Positions 1 to 7,629 of a stretch of 64,000 nucleotides of DNA are shown piece by piece. The stretch spans positions 30,632 to 94,631 of the forward strand of contig NZ_FNIN01000007.1 of NCBI RefSeq assembly GCF_900104045.1, given 5' to 3'. The translations under genes were made by a program, and so were the position numbers. A model generated the notes under the pieces. The model was not told where the DNA came from, did no database searches, and saw only the letters and a program-made list of their open reading frames with translations. Source of the stretch: Desulfonauticus submarinus (GTDB lineage: Bacteria; Desulfobacterota; Desulfovibrionia; Desulfovibrionales; Desulfonatronovibrionaceae). Within the stretch, counting starts at the first letter, position 1; every line of letters starts with the position of its first letter.

Positions 1-945
1 AGTTCATATCCAAAAGGAGTTTATGTTTTTAAGATCAAAAATGGAACTATTTATTTAGGACAAAAGAGATTAAATAGGGTTGTTGACCTAAAGTTTATAG
101 ATGTTTTTATTTTTAATAATAAAAAATATAAGGGAAGATTAAAGTTAAAATTAAAGGATAATCTTATTTTAGTAATTAACTGTTTGCCGATGGAAGAATA
201 TTTAAAAGGTGTAGTCCCTAAAGAGATGTCTGCTTCTTGGCCATTAGAAGCATTAAAGGCTCAGGCTGTTGCAGCTAGATCTTATGCCTATTTTGTGCAT
301 TTAAAGTCAGAGGAAAAGGATTTTGATTTAAGTTCTTCTGTTGCTTCTCAGGTTTATGGTGGTATTTTACCTCAAAGCTCTAAAAGTATTCAAGCAGTCT
401 GGGATACACGAGGAGAAATATTAATGTTTAAAGGTAAGCCTGTAATTGCTTATTTTCATTCACATAGTGGAGGAGTTTTAGAGACTGCAAAAAATGTGTG
501 GAAGGTGCAATTCCCTTATTTTAGAATAAAAAGAGATCCTTATTCCAATAAAATAAAGAAGTTAGAGTGGAGGACAGAGATTTCTTTATCTAAAATAGAA
601 AATGTTTTAAGAGAGAAAGGATTTGGTCTCTCAAGAATTAAAAGGGTTGAAAGTAAAGATGTTTCTCCTTCTGGAAGAGTGATAAATTTTTCTATCACTG
701 CTGAAAATGGGGAAGTTCTTTTGGCAAGTAATAATATGAGAATATGGTTAGGTCCTTCTATCATTAAGTCTACTTTATGTTCTGTAAAACAGGTGGGGAC
801 AAATTTATTATTTAAAGGGAGAGGATATGGACATGGGGTTGGTATGAGTCAATGGGGGGCCTATGATATGGCTAAAGAAGGTAAAAAATATAGAGAAATT
901 TTGCAGTTTTACTATCCAGGAACAACTGTAAAAACAATATACTAA
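1..945 (+). CDS. SpoIID/LytB-domain protein, 5' end outside window
   Basis: The reading frame is open from base 1, so the protein is cut at its N-terminus; the ATG at 184 is internal to the domain. Upstream of it the frame already reads a beta-rich stretch ending VINCLPMEEYLKGVV, the usual entry to a SpoIID domain. Visible hallmarks are EYLKGVVPKEM, ALKAQAVAARSYA, a Ser/Gly-rich SHSGG and the terminal GRGYGHGVGMSQWGA. SpoIID proteins are peptidoglycan lytic transglycosylases acting on stem-peptide-free glycan; LytB-type homologues modulate amidases. The next gene is an amidase that strips stem peptides, so the two enzymes probably act in sequence in the periplasm. The domain call is firm; the exact substrate is inferred. 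Confidence 0.88.
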   Translation, partial: SSYPKGVYVFKIKNGTIYLGQKRLNRVVDLKFIDVFIFNNKKYKGRLKLKLKDNLILVINCLPMEEYLKGVVPKEMSASWPLEALKAQAVAARSYAYFVHLKSEEKDFDLSSSVASQVYGGILPQSSKSIQAVWDTRGEILMFKGKPVIAYFHSHSGGVLETAKNVWKVQFPYFRIKRDPYSNKIKKLEWRTEISLSKIENVLREKGFGLSRIKRVESKDVSPSGRVINFSITAENGEVLLASNNMRIWLGPSIIKSTLCSVKQVGTNLLFKGRGYGHGVGMSQWGAYDMAKEGKKYREILQFYYPGTTVKTIY

Positions 946-963
946 CTAAATTAGGGCGAAATT

Positions 964-2094
964 ATGCGTTTAAAAAGAAGAGATTTACTTTTTATAATGG
1001 CAGGGGCGGGGATTTCTTTTTTACCTGTGAGTAGGCTATTTGCAGAATCTGGGTTTGATTTAGGACTACAAGCTCAAGAATTTTTAGCTAAAGGTAAGTT
1101 TGATCAAGCAATTAGTATATTAAAAAAAGGAGTAAAAATAGATCCTCAAAATGAATGGCTTTGGGGATTATTGGGAAGAGCTTATTTTCAGAAAAAAGAT
1201 ATGCGGGGGGCTTTGGATAGTTTTAGAAAGGTTTTGGTTTTAAATCCAGAAGATACTTATTCCAGAATGATGGTGGATATTATAACTCAAAAGCCAGTTC
1301 CACCTAAAAAGATAGAAAAAAAAGAATTAACACCACTGGAGAAAAAGGCTTTACAAGAAGAACAAGAAATTTTTGCTCGTTTAAAAGGAGAGAAAGGATT
1401 AGGTTATCATATTCGAAGAATTGTACTTGATCCAGGTCATGGTGGATTTGACTCTGGAGCAGTGGGTTTACATAAACTTCAAGAGAAAAATGTAAACTTA
1501 GATGTTGCCAAGAGAACCGCAGCTATCTTAAACCAAAAAGATTCTCAACTAAAAATTTTCTTAACAAGAACCGAAGATTATTTTGTGCCTCTTAGTGCTA
1601 GAACAACTACAGCTAATCAGTATAGTGCAGATTTATTTGTATCTTTTCATGTAAATGCCAATAGGAATAGAAGACCTAGAGGAATGGAAACTTATTTTTG
1701 TTCAGAAAAAGCTTCTAGTAAAGAGGCTGCAAGAGTAGCTGCTTTTGAAAATTCTGTTATTAAACTTGAGAAAAATGAACTTATAAAAAAAGGCTATGTT
1801 AATATAGAAGAGATATTATTTAGATTTGAAAGAAAAAGATATTGGCAGGCAGGAGGAAAAGTAGCCTCTTATCTACAAACTGTGTTAAAACACGAATTAC
1901 CGCTTAAAAATAGAGGAATTCATTCAGCTAATTTTTATGTATTAAGAAGAGCAAAAATGCCCTCTATTTTGTTAGAGCTCGGGTTTATTTCTAATCCAGA
2001 TGAAGAGTATTTACTTAGACAGAGTGATTTTAGACATAAACTTGCCTTAAGTGTGGCAAAAGGAATTTTATCTTTAAAAACAGTGAAAATATAG
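964..2094 (+). CDS. N-acetylmuramoyl-L-alanine amidase with TPR segment
   Basis: 376 residues. The N-terminus has a twin-arginine-like signal (KRRDLLFIMAGAG) ending near LFAES. Residues about 30-105 form two TPR repeats (IDPQNEWLWGLLGRAYF). The C-terminal half (about 157-376) is an Amidase_3 zinc domain: VLDPGHGGFDSGA gives the first zinc His, then EKNVNLDVAKR with the Glu, FVSFHVNAN with the second His, and ILLELGFISNPDEE with the catalytic Glu. It cleaves the lactyl-alanine bond of peptidoglycan in the periplasm. It starts 18 bases after the SpoIID gene with a weak AGGGCG ribosome site. Amidases with Tat signals are known in the AmiA/AmiC class; the TPR fusion is less usual and may recruit a partner. 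Confidence 0.9.
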   Translation: MRLKRRDLLFIMAGAGISFLPVSRLFAESGFDLGLQAQEFLAKGKFDQAISILKKGVKIDPQNEWLWGLLGRAYFQKKDMRGALDSFRKVLVLNPEDTYSRMMVDIITQKPVPPKKIEKKELTPLEKKALQEEQEIFARLKGEKGLGYHIRRIVLDPGHGGFDSGAVGLHKLQEKNVNLDVAKRTAAILNQKDSQLKIFLTRTEDYFVPLSARTTTANQYSADLFVSFHVNANRNRRPRGMETYFCSEKASSKEAARVAAFENSVIKLEKNELIKKGYVNIEEILFRFERKRYWQAGGKVASYLQTVLKHELPLKNRGIHSANFYVLRRAKMPSILLELGFISNPDEEYLLRQSDFRHKLALSVAKGILSLKTVKI

Positions 2095-2126
2095 TTCGAA
2101 TCTTTTAATAAGTGAAGGACATAATT

Positions 2127-2987
2127 ATGAAATTTAGGAAATTAGTTTTTTTGATTGTGTTATTTAATTTGTTTTTTACAGTATGTTTTTCTTTTGCAGA
2201 TGATATAAATGATCTGATTTTTAAGGCATCAGACTTACATTATCAAGGTAAGTTAAATGAGTCAGAAAAAATTTTCTTAAAAGTGTTGCAACTTGATCCA
2301 AATAATGAATTTGCCCTAAATCAGTTAGGACTTTTGGCTGCTAAAAGAGAAAAGTTTAATTTAGCTTATAAATATTTTACTAGAGTTGTAAATTTATCTC
2401 CTGATAATACCTTTGCCAGAATTTGGGTAGGCGTTTTGTTATTAAAAGATAATAAACCAGATAAAGCAATGCAACAGTTTGAAAGAGTGTTGCAAATAGA
2501 TCCTTATAATGCCAATGCCTATTATTTTATAGGAGTCATTTATGCTGTTGAGCATAATTTAGAGCAAAGTATTAAGTTTTTAAGAAAAGCCCAACAAGTA
2601 GGTTCAGATGATCCAGAAACTCATTATAGGTTAGCAAATGCTTTTTTAGGACTAGATATGATTTATAATGCTGAACTTGAATTAAACAGAGCATTACAAA
2701 TAAATCCAAAGTATGTGAAGGCAATGAATGCCTTAGGTTGGATTTATTTTAATCAAGGTCATGTGAGTAAAGCTTTATCTGTTTGGAATAAAGCTTTGAA
2801 ACTAGAACCTAAAAATAGTGAAGCTAGACATAACTTAGCAAAGGTTTATAATGAAATGGCTTTACAGGCTTATAAAAAAGGGGATATACGAAAAGCTACT
2901 TCTTTTTGGAAGAAGACTTTAATTTTTGAACCTCGTAATAAATCTGCTCGGTATTATTTAAAAAAAGTAAGTAAAAGAAGAAAATAA
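2127..2987 (+). CDS. Exported TPR-repeat protein
   Basis: I place the start at ATG 2127, because GAAGGA at 2114-2119 sits eight bases upstream; the longer frame begins at a GTG (2112) overlapping that site. The product is about 286 residues. It has a hydrophobic signal sequence (KLVFLIVLFNLFFTVCFSFA) and then tandem TPR units roughly every 34 residues, each with the A/G-Y-P pattern (IDPYNANAYYFIGVIYA, LEPKNSEARHNLAKVY). There is no enzymatic domain, so it is a periplasmic or membrane-tethered protein-interaction scaffold. It lies between the amidase and other exported TPR or structural proteins, consistent with envelope assembly. Its specific partner cannot be read from sequence. Confidence 0.82.
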   Translation: MKFRKLVFLIVLFNLFFTVCFSFADDINDLIFKASDLHYQGKLNESEKIFLKVLQLDPNNEFALNQLGLLAAKREKFNLAYKYFTRVVNLSPDNTFARIWVGVLLLKDNKPDKAMQQFERVLQIDPYNANAYYFIGVIYAVEHNLEQSIKFLRKAQQVGSDDPETHYRLANAFLGLDMIYNAELELNRALQINPKYVKAMNALGWIYFNQGHVSKALSVWNKALKLEPKNSEARHNLAKVYNEMALQAYKKGDIRKATSFWKKTLIFEPRNKSARYYLKKVSKRRK

Positions 2988-3012
2988 AGCTAAATTTTTT
3001 AGGAGGAGAAAG

Positions 3013-3963
3013 ATGAAAATAAAGTGTTTTTTGCTAGGGAGTCTGATGGTATTAGTTATGTTGAGTGTTGCCATGGCTCAACCAACTATGAATTATGGAT
3101 ATGTTCAGACTTTTGAAAATGGTCAGGTTAATTGGACTACAGGACTTGTTACTGCAAAAGGTATAGGGGCTCCGCCAGCTACTGCTGTAAATATGGCCCA
3201 GGCTAGAGCTATGGCTGTGAGAGCAGCAACAGTAGTAGCTAGAAGAAATTTATTGGAAGTAATTAAGGGTGTGCAGATTGATTCTACTACTACAGTTCAG
3301 AATTATATGGTAACAAATGATATTATTGTTTCTAGGGTTCAGGGTTTTTTACAGAATTCTCAAGTATTAGATATAGCTTATATGTCTGATGGTTCTGTAG
3401 AAGTAACAGTAGGAGTAAGCTTGAGAGGGGGACTTGCTGATGTTTTATTACCTAAAACGATTCCTTTTGGGACTAAGATTCAAAGACCAACAAGATTAAC
3501 TCCATCTGCTCCTCAAGTTTCTGTGCCTGCGCCCACGGCTCCAGCCACTCCAACAGTTCCAACTACGCCTGAGGTTCAAAAACCTAGAATGGAAGAGGCT
3601 CAGACTCAACCTAAGCCTCAAATTGTTTATACAGGTCTTATTGTGGATGCACGGGGTTTAGGTGCAAGGCCTGCGATGAGTCCTAAGATATATGACGAGA
3701 ATGGTCAGGAAGTGTATGGTTCTGCTTTTGTAAGTAGAGAATATGCTATTCAACAAGGTATGGCTGGATATGCAAAAGATATTAATAAGGCAAAAACAAA
3801 TCCTAGAGTAGCTAACAATCCTTTTATTGCTAAAGCTGTGCAGGTAAAGGGTAAGGCAAGAACAGACTTAGTAATAAATAATGATGTAGCTAATCAATTA
3901 AGATCTCTTAGTAAAAATCAAAATTTTTTAGAAAAGTGTAAGGTAATGATTATTTTAGATTAA
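3013..3963 (+). CDS. Exported LPP20-like protein
   Basis: 316 residues behind a strong AGGAGGAG site. A signal peptide ends at SVAMAQ. Residues about 45-145 (GLVTAKGIGAPP, AQARAMAVRAATVVARRNLLEVIKG, then a VEVTVGVSLRGG strand) resemble the LPP20 fold, in which a helix rich in Ala/Arg precedes a beta sheet. A Pro/Ala/Thr-rich linker (about 165-205) joins a second module that starts YTGLIVDARGLGARPAMSPKI and ends in a KCKVMIILD strand. It contains no lipobox. Proteins of this kind are found in flagellar or outer-surface gene sets of delta-proteobacteria, but no activity is established. The next gene encodes a lipoprotein 15 bases away, so co-transcription is likely. Confidence 0.65.
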   Translation: MKIKCFLLGSLMVLVMLSVAMAQPTMNYGYVQTFENGQVNWTTGLVTAKGIGAPPATAVNMAQARAMAVRAATVVARRNLLEVIKGVQIDSTTTVQNYMVTNDIIVSRVQGFLQNSQVLDIAYMSDGSVEVTVGVSLRGGLADVLLPKTIPFGTKIQRPTRLTPSAPQVSVPAPTAPATPTVPTTPEVQKPRMEEAQTQPKPQIVYTGLIVDARGLGARPAMSPKIYDENGQEVYGSAFVSREYAIQQGMAGYAKDINKAKTNPRVANNPFIAKAVQVKGKARTDLVINNDVANQLRSLSKNQNFLEKCKVMIILD

Positions 3964-3978
3964 TATAAGGAGTAGGAG

Positions 3979-5157
3979 ATGAAGGGTATGTTCTTTAAAA
4001 GGATAGCTTTTTTTAGTTTAGTGGGGGTTTTTTTAATATTGGGAGCTTGTGCACAAAAAGGTAGAGCCCCTCAGGGAGTTATGGATAATCCAGAACATCA
4101 TTTTGAACAAGGATTGAATTATTTAGATCAAGAAAAATTTGATTTGGCAAGAGAAGAATTTGATCAGGCTCTGAGCTTAGATCCAGAATATGGTCCTGCT
4201 TTAGCAGGGAAAGGATATTTGTTAGTTATAAAAGGTGATGATGATGGTTTTAAGTTAATCAAAAAAGGGGAAAGAAAAGCTAAAGGAAAAGAAGAAAAAT
4301 TAAATTCTCTTTGTTTAGAAATAAGAGGATATATTGCTTTTAGAAAGCTTAAAAAACTTTCTGCAAGCAAGCTTATTTCTAAAGCAAAAGAAGTCTTTGA
4401 AAAGGCAAAGCTTGTAGATAGTAAAAATCCTGCTATTTATTTTTATATGGGAGAGGCTTATCTTTATGGGCTTGATTTTCCTAATGCAGAAAGGATGTAT
4501 GCCCAGGTTAAGGCTTTAGGAAAAGGATATGAAGATAAAGCAGATGAGAGATGGCAATTAGTGCAAAAAGCCAATAGAGCTGCTCCTGAAAGTAAATTAG
4601 GCAAGGAGATAGTTTTATTAGATAAACTTACTCGCGCTGATATGGCTGGTTTGTTGATAGAAGAGTTAAATGTAGAACGTTTTTATAAAAGAACTCAAAA
4701 AGCAGAGAAAAGGGGATTTGTAGCTCCAAAAGGGATACAAATGAGTTTTGAAGACTTATATAAAAAGATTAGAGTATTAGATGTAGATAACCATCCTTTG
4801 AAGAATGATATTTACTTAGTTATTGATCTAGGAGTAAAAGGTTTACAACCATATCCAGACCATACTTTTAGGCCCAATGAACATGTTACTAAAGTAGAAA
4901 TGGCACTTCTTTTTGAAGATATTATTATAAGGGCTACAGGAAATGACCGTTTGGCTAGTGAATTTATTGGGCAAGAGAGTACTATTCCTGATATTCCTTC
5001 TACTCACTATGCATTTAATGCGGTGATGTTATGTACTACAAGAGGTTTGCTTACTACAGATCTAAGGACAGGTGAATTTCATCCAGAGGAGCCAGTGTCT
5101 GGTGTGGATGCTGTTTTAGCTATAAAGAAGTTAAAAAACATGTTAAGAGTGTTTTAA
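3979..5157 (+). CDS. Lipoprotein with TPR repeats and C-terminal SLH motifs
   Basis: 392 residues. The lipobox LILGAC near residues 19-25 marks a lipid-anchored protein. TPR repeats occupy about 38-190 (HFEQGLNYLDQEKFDLAREEF). The C-terminal 120 residues contain two S-layer-homology-like motifs (GLQPYPDHTFRPNEHVTKVE; then IPSTHYAFNAV with GEFHPEEPVSGVDAVLAI). SLH domains bind secondary cell-wall polymers or outer-membrane-linked peptidoglycan, so the protein may tether the outer membrane to the wall. It closes the first envelope operon: a strong terminator follows at once. The architecture is directly visible; the tethering role is inferred. Confidence 0.78.
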   Translation: MKGMFFKRIAFFSLVGVFLILGACAQKGRAPQGVMDNPEHHFEQGLNYLDQEKFDLAREEFDQALSLDPEYGPALAGKGYLLVIKGDDDGFKLIKKGERKAKGKEEKLNSLCLEIRGYIAFRKLKKLSASKLISKAKEVFEKAKLVDSKNPAIYFYMGEAYLYGLDFPNAERMYAQVKALGKGYEDKADERWQLVQKANRAAPESKLGKEIVLLDKLTRADMAGLLIEELNVERFYKRTQKAEKRGFVAPKGIQMSFEDLYKKIRVLDVDNHPLKNDIYLVIDLGVKGLQPYPDHTFRPNEHVTKVEMALLFEDIIIRATGNDRLASEFIGQESTIPDIPSTHYAFNAVMLCTTRGLLTTDLRTGEFHPEEPVSGVDAVLAIKKLKNMLRVF

Positions 5158-5167
5158 TAAATTTTTG

Positions 5168-5202
5168 CTAAGGGTTGGCATCTGCCAACCCTTAGTATTT
5201 TT
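5168..5202 (+). terminator. Rho-independent terminator
   Basis: Perfect 13-base arms CTAAGGGTTGGCA (5168-5180) and TGCCAACCCTTAG (5183-5195) are followed by TATTTTTTT. It ends the transcript of the 1-5157 envelope genes. Confidence 0.9.
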
Positions 5203-5245
5203 TTAGCTGAATAGTAATTAGTAAAAATTAAAAATGGATTAAAAA

Positions 5246-6151
5246 ATGAGAGTATTTTTTAGGATACTTTTTATATTATTATTTATTTATCCTTCTACTG
5301 TTTTTGCTGGAGTTACAGTTGAGGTTACAGTCCCTTTGGCTGGTTCAAATGAACTTTTGAGTGATTTAAAACAAGATATATATCACAAAGCGTTTCTTCA
5401 AGCATGTTTAAAAGAAAGTGAAAGTATTTTAGGTGTAAGTATTTCCAAAGAAAGATTGTCTATACTTCAAGATTTTTTAGAGCCAGTTTTAGATAAGTTA
5501 GTTTATGGATATAGAGAAATTTATTTTAAAATTGGAGAGCAAGATATCAAGTTAAAACTTGATTGTGAGATAAATAGAAAAATTTTAAGAAATGAATTAA
5601 AAAAATATGGTATTCTTTTTACAGCACGTCATAAAATAGCTTATGATTTAACCCTTCAAGGAGTTAGTCCAGAAGAATTTGTAATTTTGAGTAGATTGCA
5701 AACTTTGGCTGGAGTTGAGGTGAGTCCTGGAGCTGAGTTAAAATTAACTATTTTAAAGGGAAAAGATAAATGGGCAGGAGAGTTAATTTTTGGCAAGCAT
5801 GAAATTAAATGTATTTCTTCTAGTTTGAAAGATTTATGGCTTAAAGTTTGGGCTAAATATTTTGCTTTACCAGAAGTTATGGACAAATTAACTCAGAGTT
5901 TTGTCCTTTCTACAACAGGATGGGCCTGTGCTGAAAGTATCCATAACTTTGATGCCCAATTAAAGCAATGGGATCAGATTCTTTTAAAACAAGAACTCAT
6001 ACATATTTATTTACAAGTTCCCTCTATTAGCGCTACCTGGAATGTTTGGACTTTGGATAAAGAATCTTTGGAGAAGAAACTAAATAATGTTCTTCATTCT
6101 CAAAATATAGTTTATTCCTTGACTAGGAGAAAAGTAAATGAAAGTAATTAA
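5246..6151 (+). CDS. Exported protein of unknown function
   Basis: 301 residues that I do not recognise. A clear signal peptide (FRILFILLFIYPSTVFAG) is followed by a mature part with alternating short strands and helices and no catalytic motif that I can name. The start of the mature protein (VTVEVTVPLAGSNELLSDL) and its helix with ACLKESESILG suggest a periplasmic or outer-membrane-associated protein. It overlaps the next gene (FecR-domain protein) by 14 bases, a sign of translational coupling. Together with that gene it probably forms a small unit of envelope or surface-export proteins. Confidence 0.6.
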   Translation: MRVFFRILFILLFIYPSTVFAGVTVEVTVPLAGSNELLSDLKQDIYHKAFLQACLKESESILGVSISKERLSILQDFLEPVLDKLVYGYREIYFKIGEQDIKLKLDCEINRKILRNELKKYGILFTARHKIAYDLTLQGVSPEEFVILSRLQTLAGVEVSPGAELKLTILKGKDKWAGELIFGKHEIKCISSSLKDLWLKVWAKYFALPEVMDKLTQSFVLSTTGWACAESIHNFDAQLKQWDQILLKQELIHIYLQVPSISATWNVWTLDKESLEKKLNNVLHSQNIVYSLTRRKVNESN

Positions 6152-6869
6152 ATTTTTTTTTCTAATCTTTTGTGTTTTAGTATTTTTTTCAAGAGTTGTT
6201 AATGCAGAAGAAGTTGAAGTAGAAGGAAAAGTAAAAGTAAATTTTTTGCAAGGAAAGATTTTTAGTAAAGGTAAATTATTAGCGTTAGGAGATATTTTGT
6301 CCCCACCTGTAGAAGTTAAAGTTGATAAAGATTCTAGATTAGAGTTATTACTTCCAGATAAAAGTGTATTGCGTTTTAATGAAAATACTAAATTTAAGTT
6401 AGTTAAAGCTCTTGTAAAAGAAAATAAAAGAGAAATTAAAACAGATTTAATTTTAGGAGAATGCTGGGCATCTGTTCAAAAAATGATTGGTGATGATAAT
6501 ACATTTGAAATAAGTTCTCCTACAGCTGTTGCTGGAGTTGCAGGGACTAAATATAGAGCAATAGTAAACACTGATTATAGCAAATTTTTAGTTTATGATG
6601 GTAAAATAAAAGTAGGTTATCGGCCTGTATCAGAAAAGTATCAAATGGGCAAAGGTTTTCAAGCTCATCGAGTTCAAGGACCAATGAGAATAGCTGGCCC
6701 CAAAAGAGTGAGTGTAGAAGAATGGACGATGATTGTAGCAAGAGGGTATGAATTTGTGGTTTATCCTGATGGGCGATTTGATGTTCCTAAAAAATTTGAT
6801 GTAAAGCAAGATAGTCAAAACCCATGGGTTAAATGGAACCAACAACGTGATAAGCAGATGGGATTTTAA
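6138..6869 (+). CDS. FecR-domain exported protein
   Basis: 243 residues. A signal peptide (VIKFFFLIFCVLVFFSRVVNA) precedes a FecR-type beta domain: VKVNFLQGKIFSKGKLLALGD, then DSRLELLLPDKSVLRFNENTKF, and TFEISSPTAVAGVAGTKYRA. In FecR proteins this fold relays a signal from an outer-membrane receptor, but stand-alone exported FecR-domain proteins without a sigma factor, as here, are common in delta-proteobacteria and have no agreed role. No ECF sigma gene is in the window. The stop codon overlaps the pgsA start by one base. Confidence 0.78.
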   Translation: MKVIKFFFLIFCVLVFFSRVVNAEEVEVEGKVKVNFLQGKIFSKGKLLALGDILSPPVEVKVDKDSRLELLLPDKSVLRFNENTKFKLVKALVKENKREIKTDLILGECWASVQKMIGDDNTFEISSPTAVAGVAGTKYRAIVNTDYSKFLVYDGKIKVGYRPVSEKYQMGKGFQAHRVQGPMRIAGPKRVSVEEWTMIVARGYEFVVYPDGRFDVPKKFDVKQDSQNPWVKWNQQRDKQMGF

Positions 6870-7444
6870 TGGCAGGGAATCTGACTATTCCTAATATTTT
6901 AACTATCTTTAGAATAGTTTTAACACCTATTTTTGTAATTACTTTTGTCAGTAAAAAGATTTTTTTTTCTTTAATTATTTTTTTTGTAGCAGGTATTACT
7001 GATGCATTAGATGGTTTTATCGCCCGTTTTTTTAATCAGAAGTCTACTTTAGGGGCAATTTTAGATCCCTTGGCTGATAAAATTTTATTAATGACAGCAT
7101 ATGTTTGTTTAGGCATAGTATATTGGGTTCCTTCTTGGCTTACTGTCATAGTTGTAAGTAGAGATATACTTATAATAGGAGGTCTTGCTTTTTTAAATTT
7201 TATGGGTCAGAATATAAAATCGAAAATAAAACCATCTTTTTTAAGTAAAATAAATACATTATTTCAATTATTTTTAGTTCTTGTTGTTTTGTCACATAAA
7301 AGTGAAGTATTATCTTTTAGTATATTTTTTGATTATTATATATATTTATGTGTGTTGGTTGCCGTTCTTACAGTAGCTTCTGGTATAGATTATATTATAA
7401 AGGGTGCAAATTATCTTCTATTGATGAATGGAGAAAAAATATAA
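6869..7444 (+). CDS. pgsA: CDP-alcohol phosphatidyltransferase (PgsA type)
   Basis: 191 residues, mostly membrane-spanning. The family motif D(x)2DG(x)2AR(x)8G(x)3D(x)3D is present near residues 47-74 (DALDGFIAR ... GAILDPLADK). It transfers a phosphatidyl group from CDP-diacylglycerol to glycerol-3-phosphate, the committed step to phosphatidylglycerol, in the inner membrane. The opening NLTIPNILTIFRIVLTP is typical of PgsA rather than phosphatidylserine synthase. It starts within the previous stop codon (TAATG), so the two are coupled. Confidence 0.88.
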   Translation: MAGNLTIPNILTIFRIVLTPIFVITFVSKKIFFSLIIFFVAGITDALDGFIARFFNQKSTLGAILDPLADKILLMTAYVCLGIVYWVPSWLTVIVVSRDILIIGGLAFLNFMGQNIKSKIKPSFLSKINTLFQLFLVLVVLSHKSEVLSFSIFFDYYIYLCVLVAVLTVASGIDYIIKGANYLLLMNGEKI

Positions 7445-7544
7445 AAAATTATTTTAGTATTTAATATTTTTTGATAAATTTTAGAAATTATAAATTATTT
7501 TTTAGCTAGACTTAAATATAGATTTAGGAATTTAAGTAAAATAG

Positions 7545-7611
7545 GACTCGTTGTTGACGAGTCTTGGCTTTTAAGTTTAAAGTTTTATAGTTAACACGCT
7601 TTAAAACTTAA
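7545..7611 (+). promoter_or_regulatory. Two inverted repeats in the ppsA-like gene leader
   Basis: In the 185-base gap before the PEP synthase gene a 7-base stem, GACTCGT (7545-7551) with ACGAGTC (7557-7563), is followed by an imperfect stem made from TAAGTTTAAAG (7573-7583) and CTTTAAAACTTA (7600-7611). The second lies just before the ribosome site. They could be a weak terminator for pgsA or part of the 5' leader; no riboswitch class is recognised. Confidence 0.4.
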
Positions 7612-7629
7612 ATGTATAGGGGAGAGAAA

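Noticed and set aside
184..945. Start of the first gene at ATG 184
   Set aside because: The frame is open from base 1 and the upstream residues belong to the SpoIID domain; the true start is outside the window.
2112..2126. GTG start of the TPR protein
   Set aside because: It would place the ribosome site GAAGGA inside the coding region; ATG 2127 fits spacing and signal peptide.
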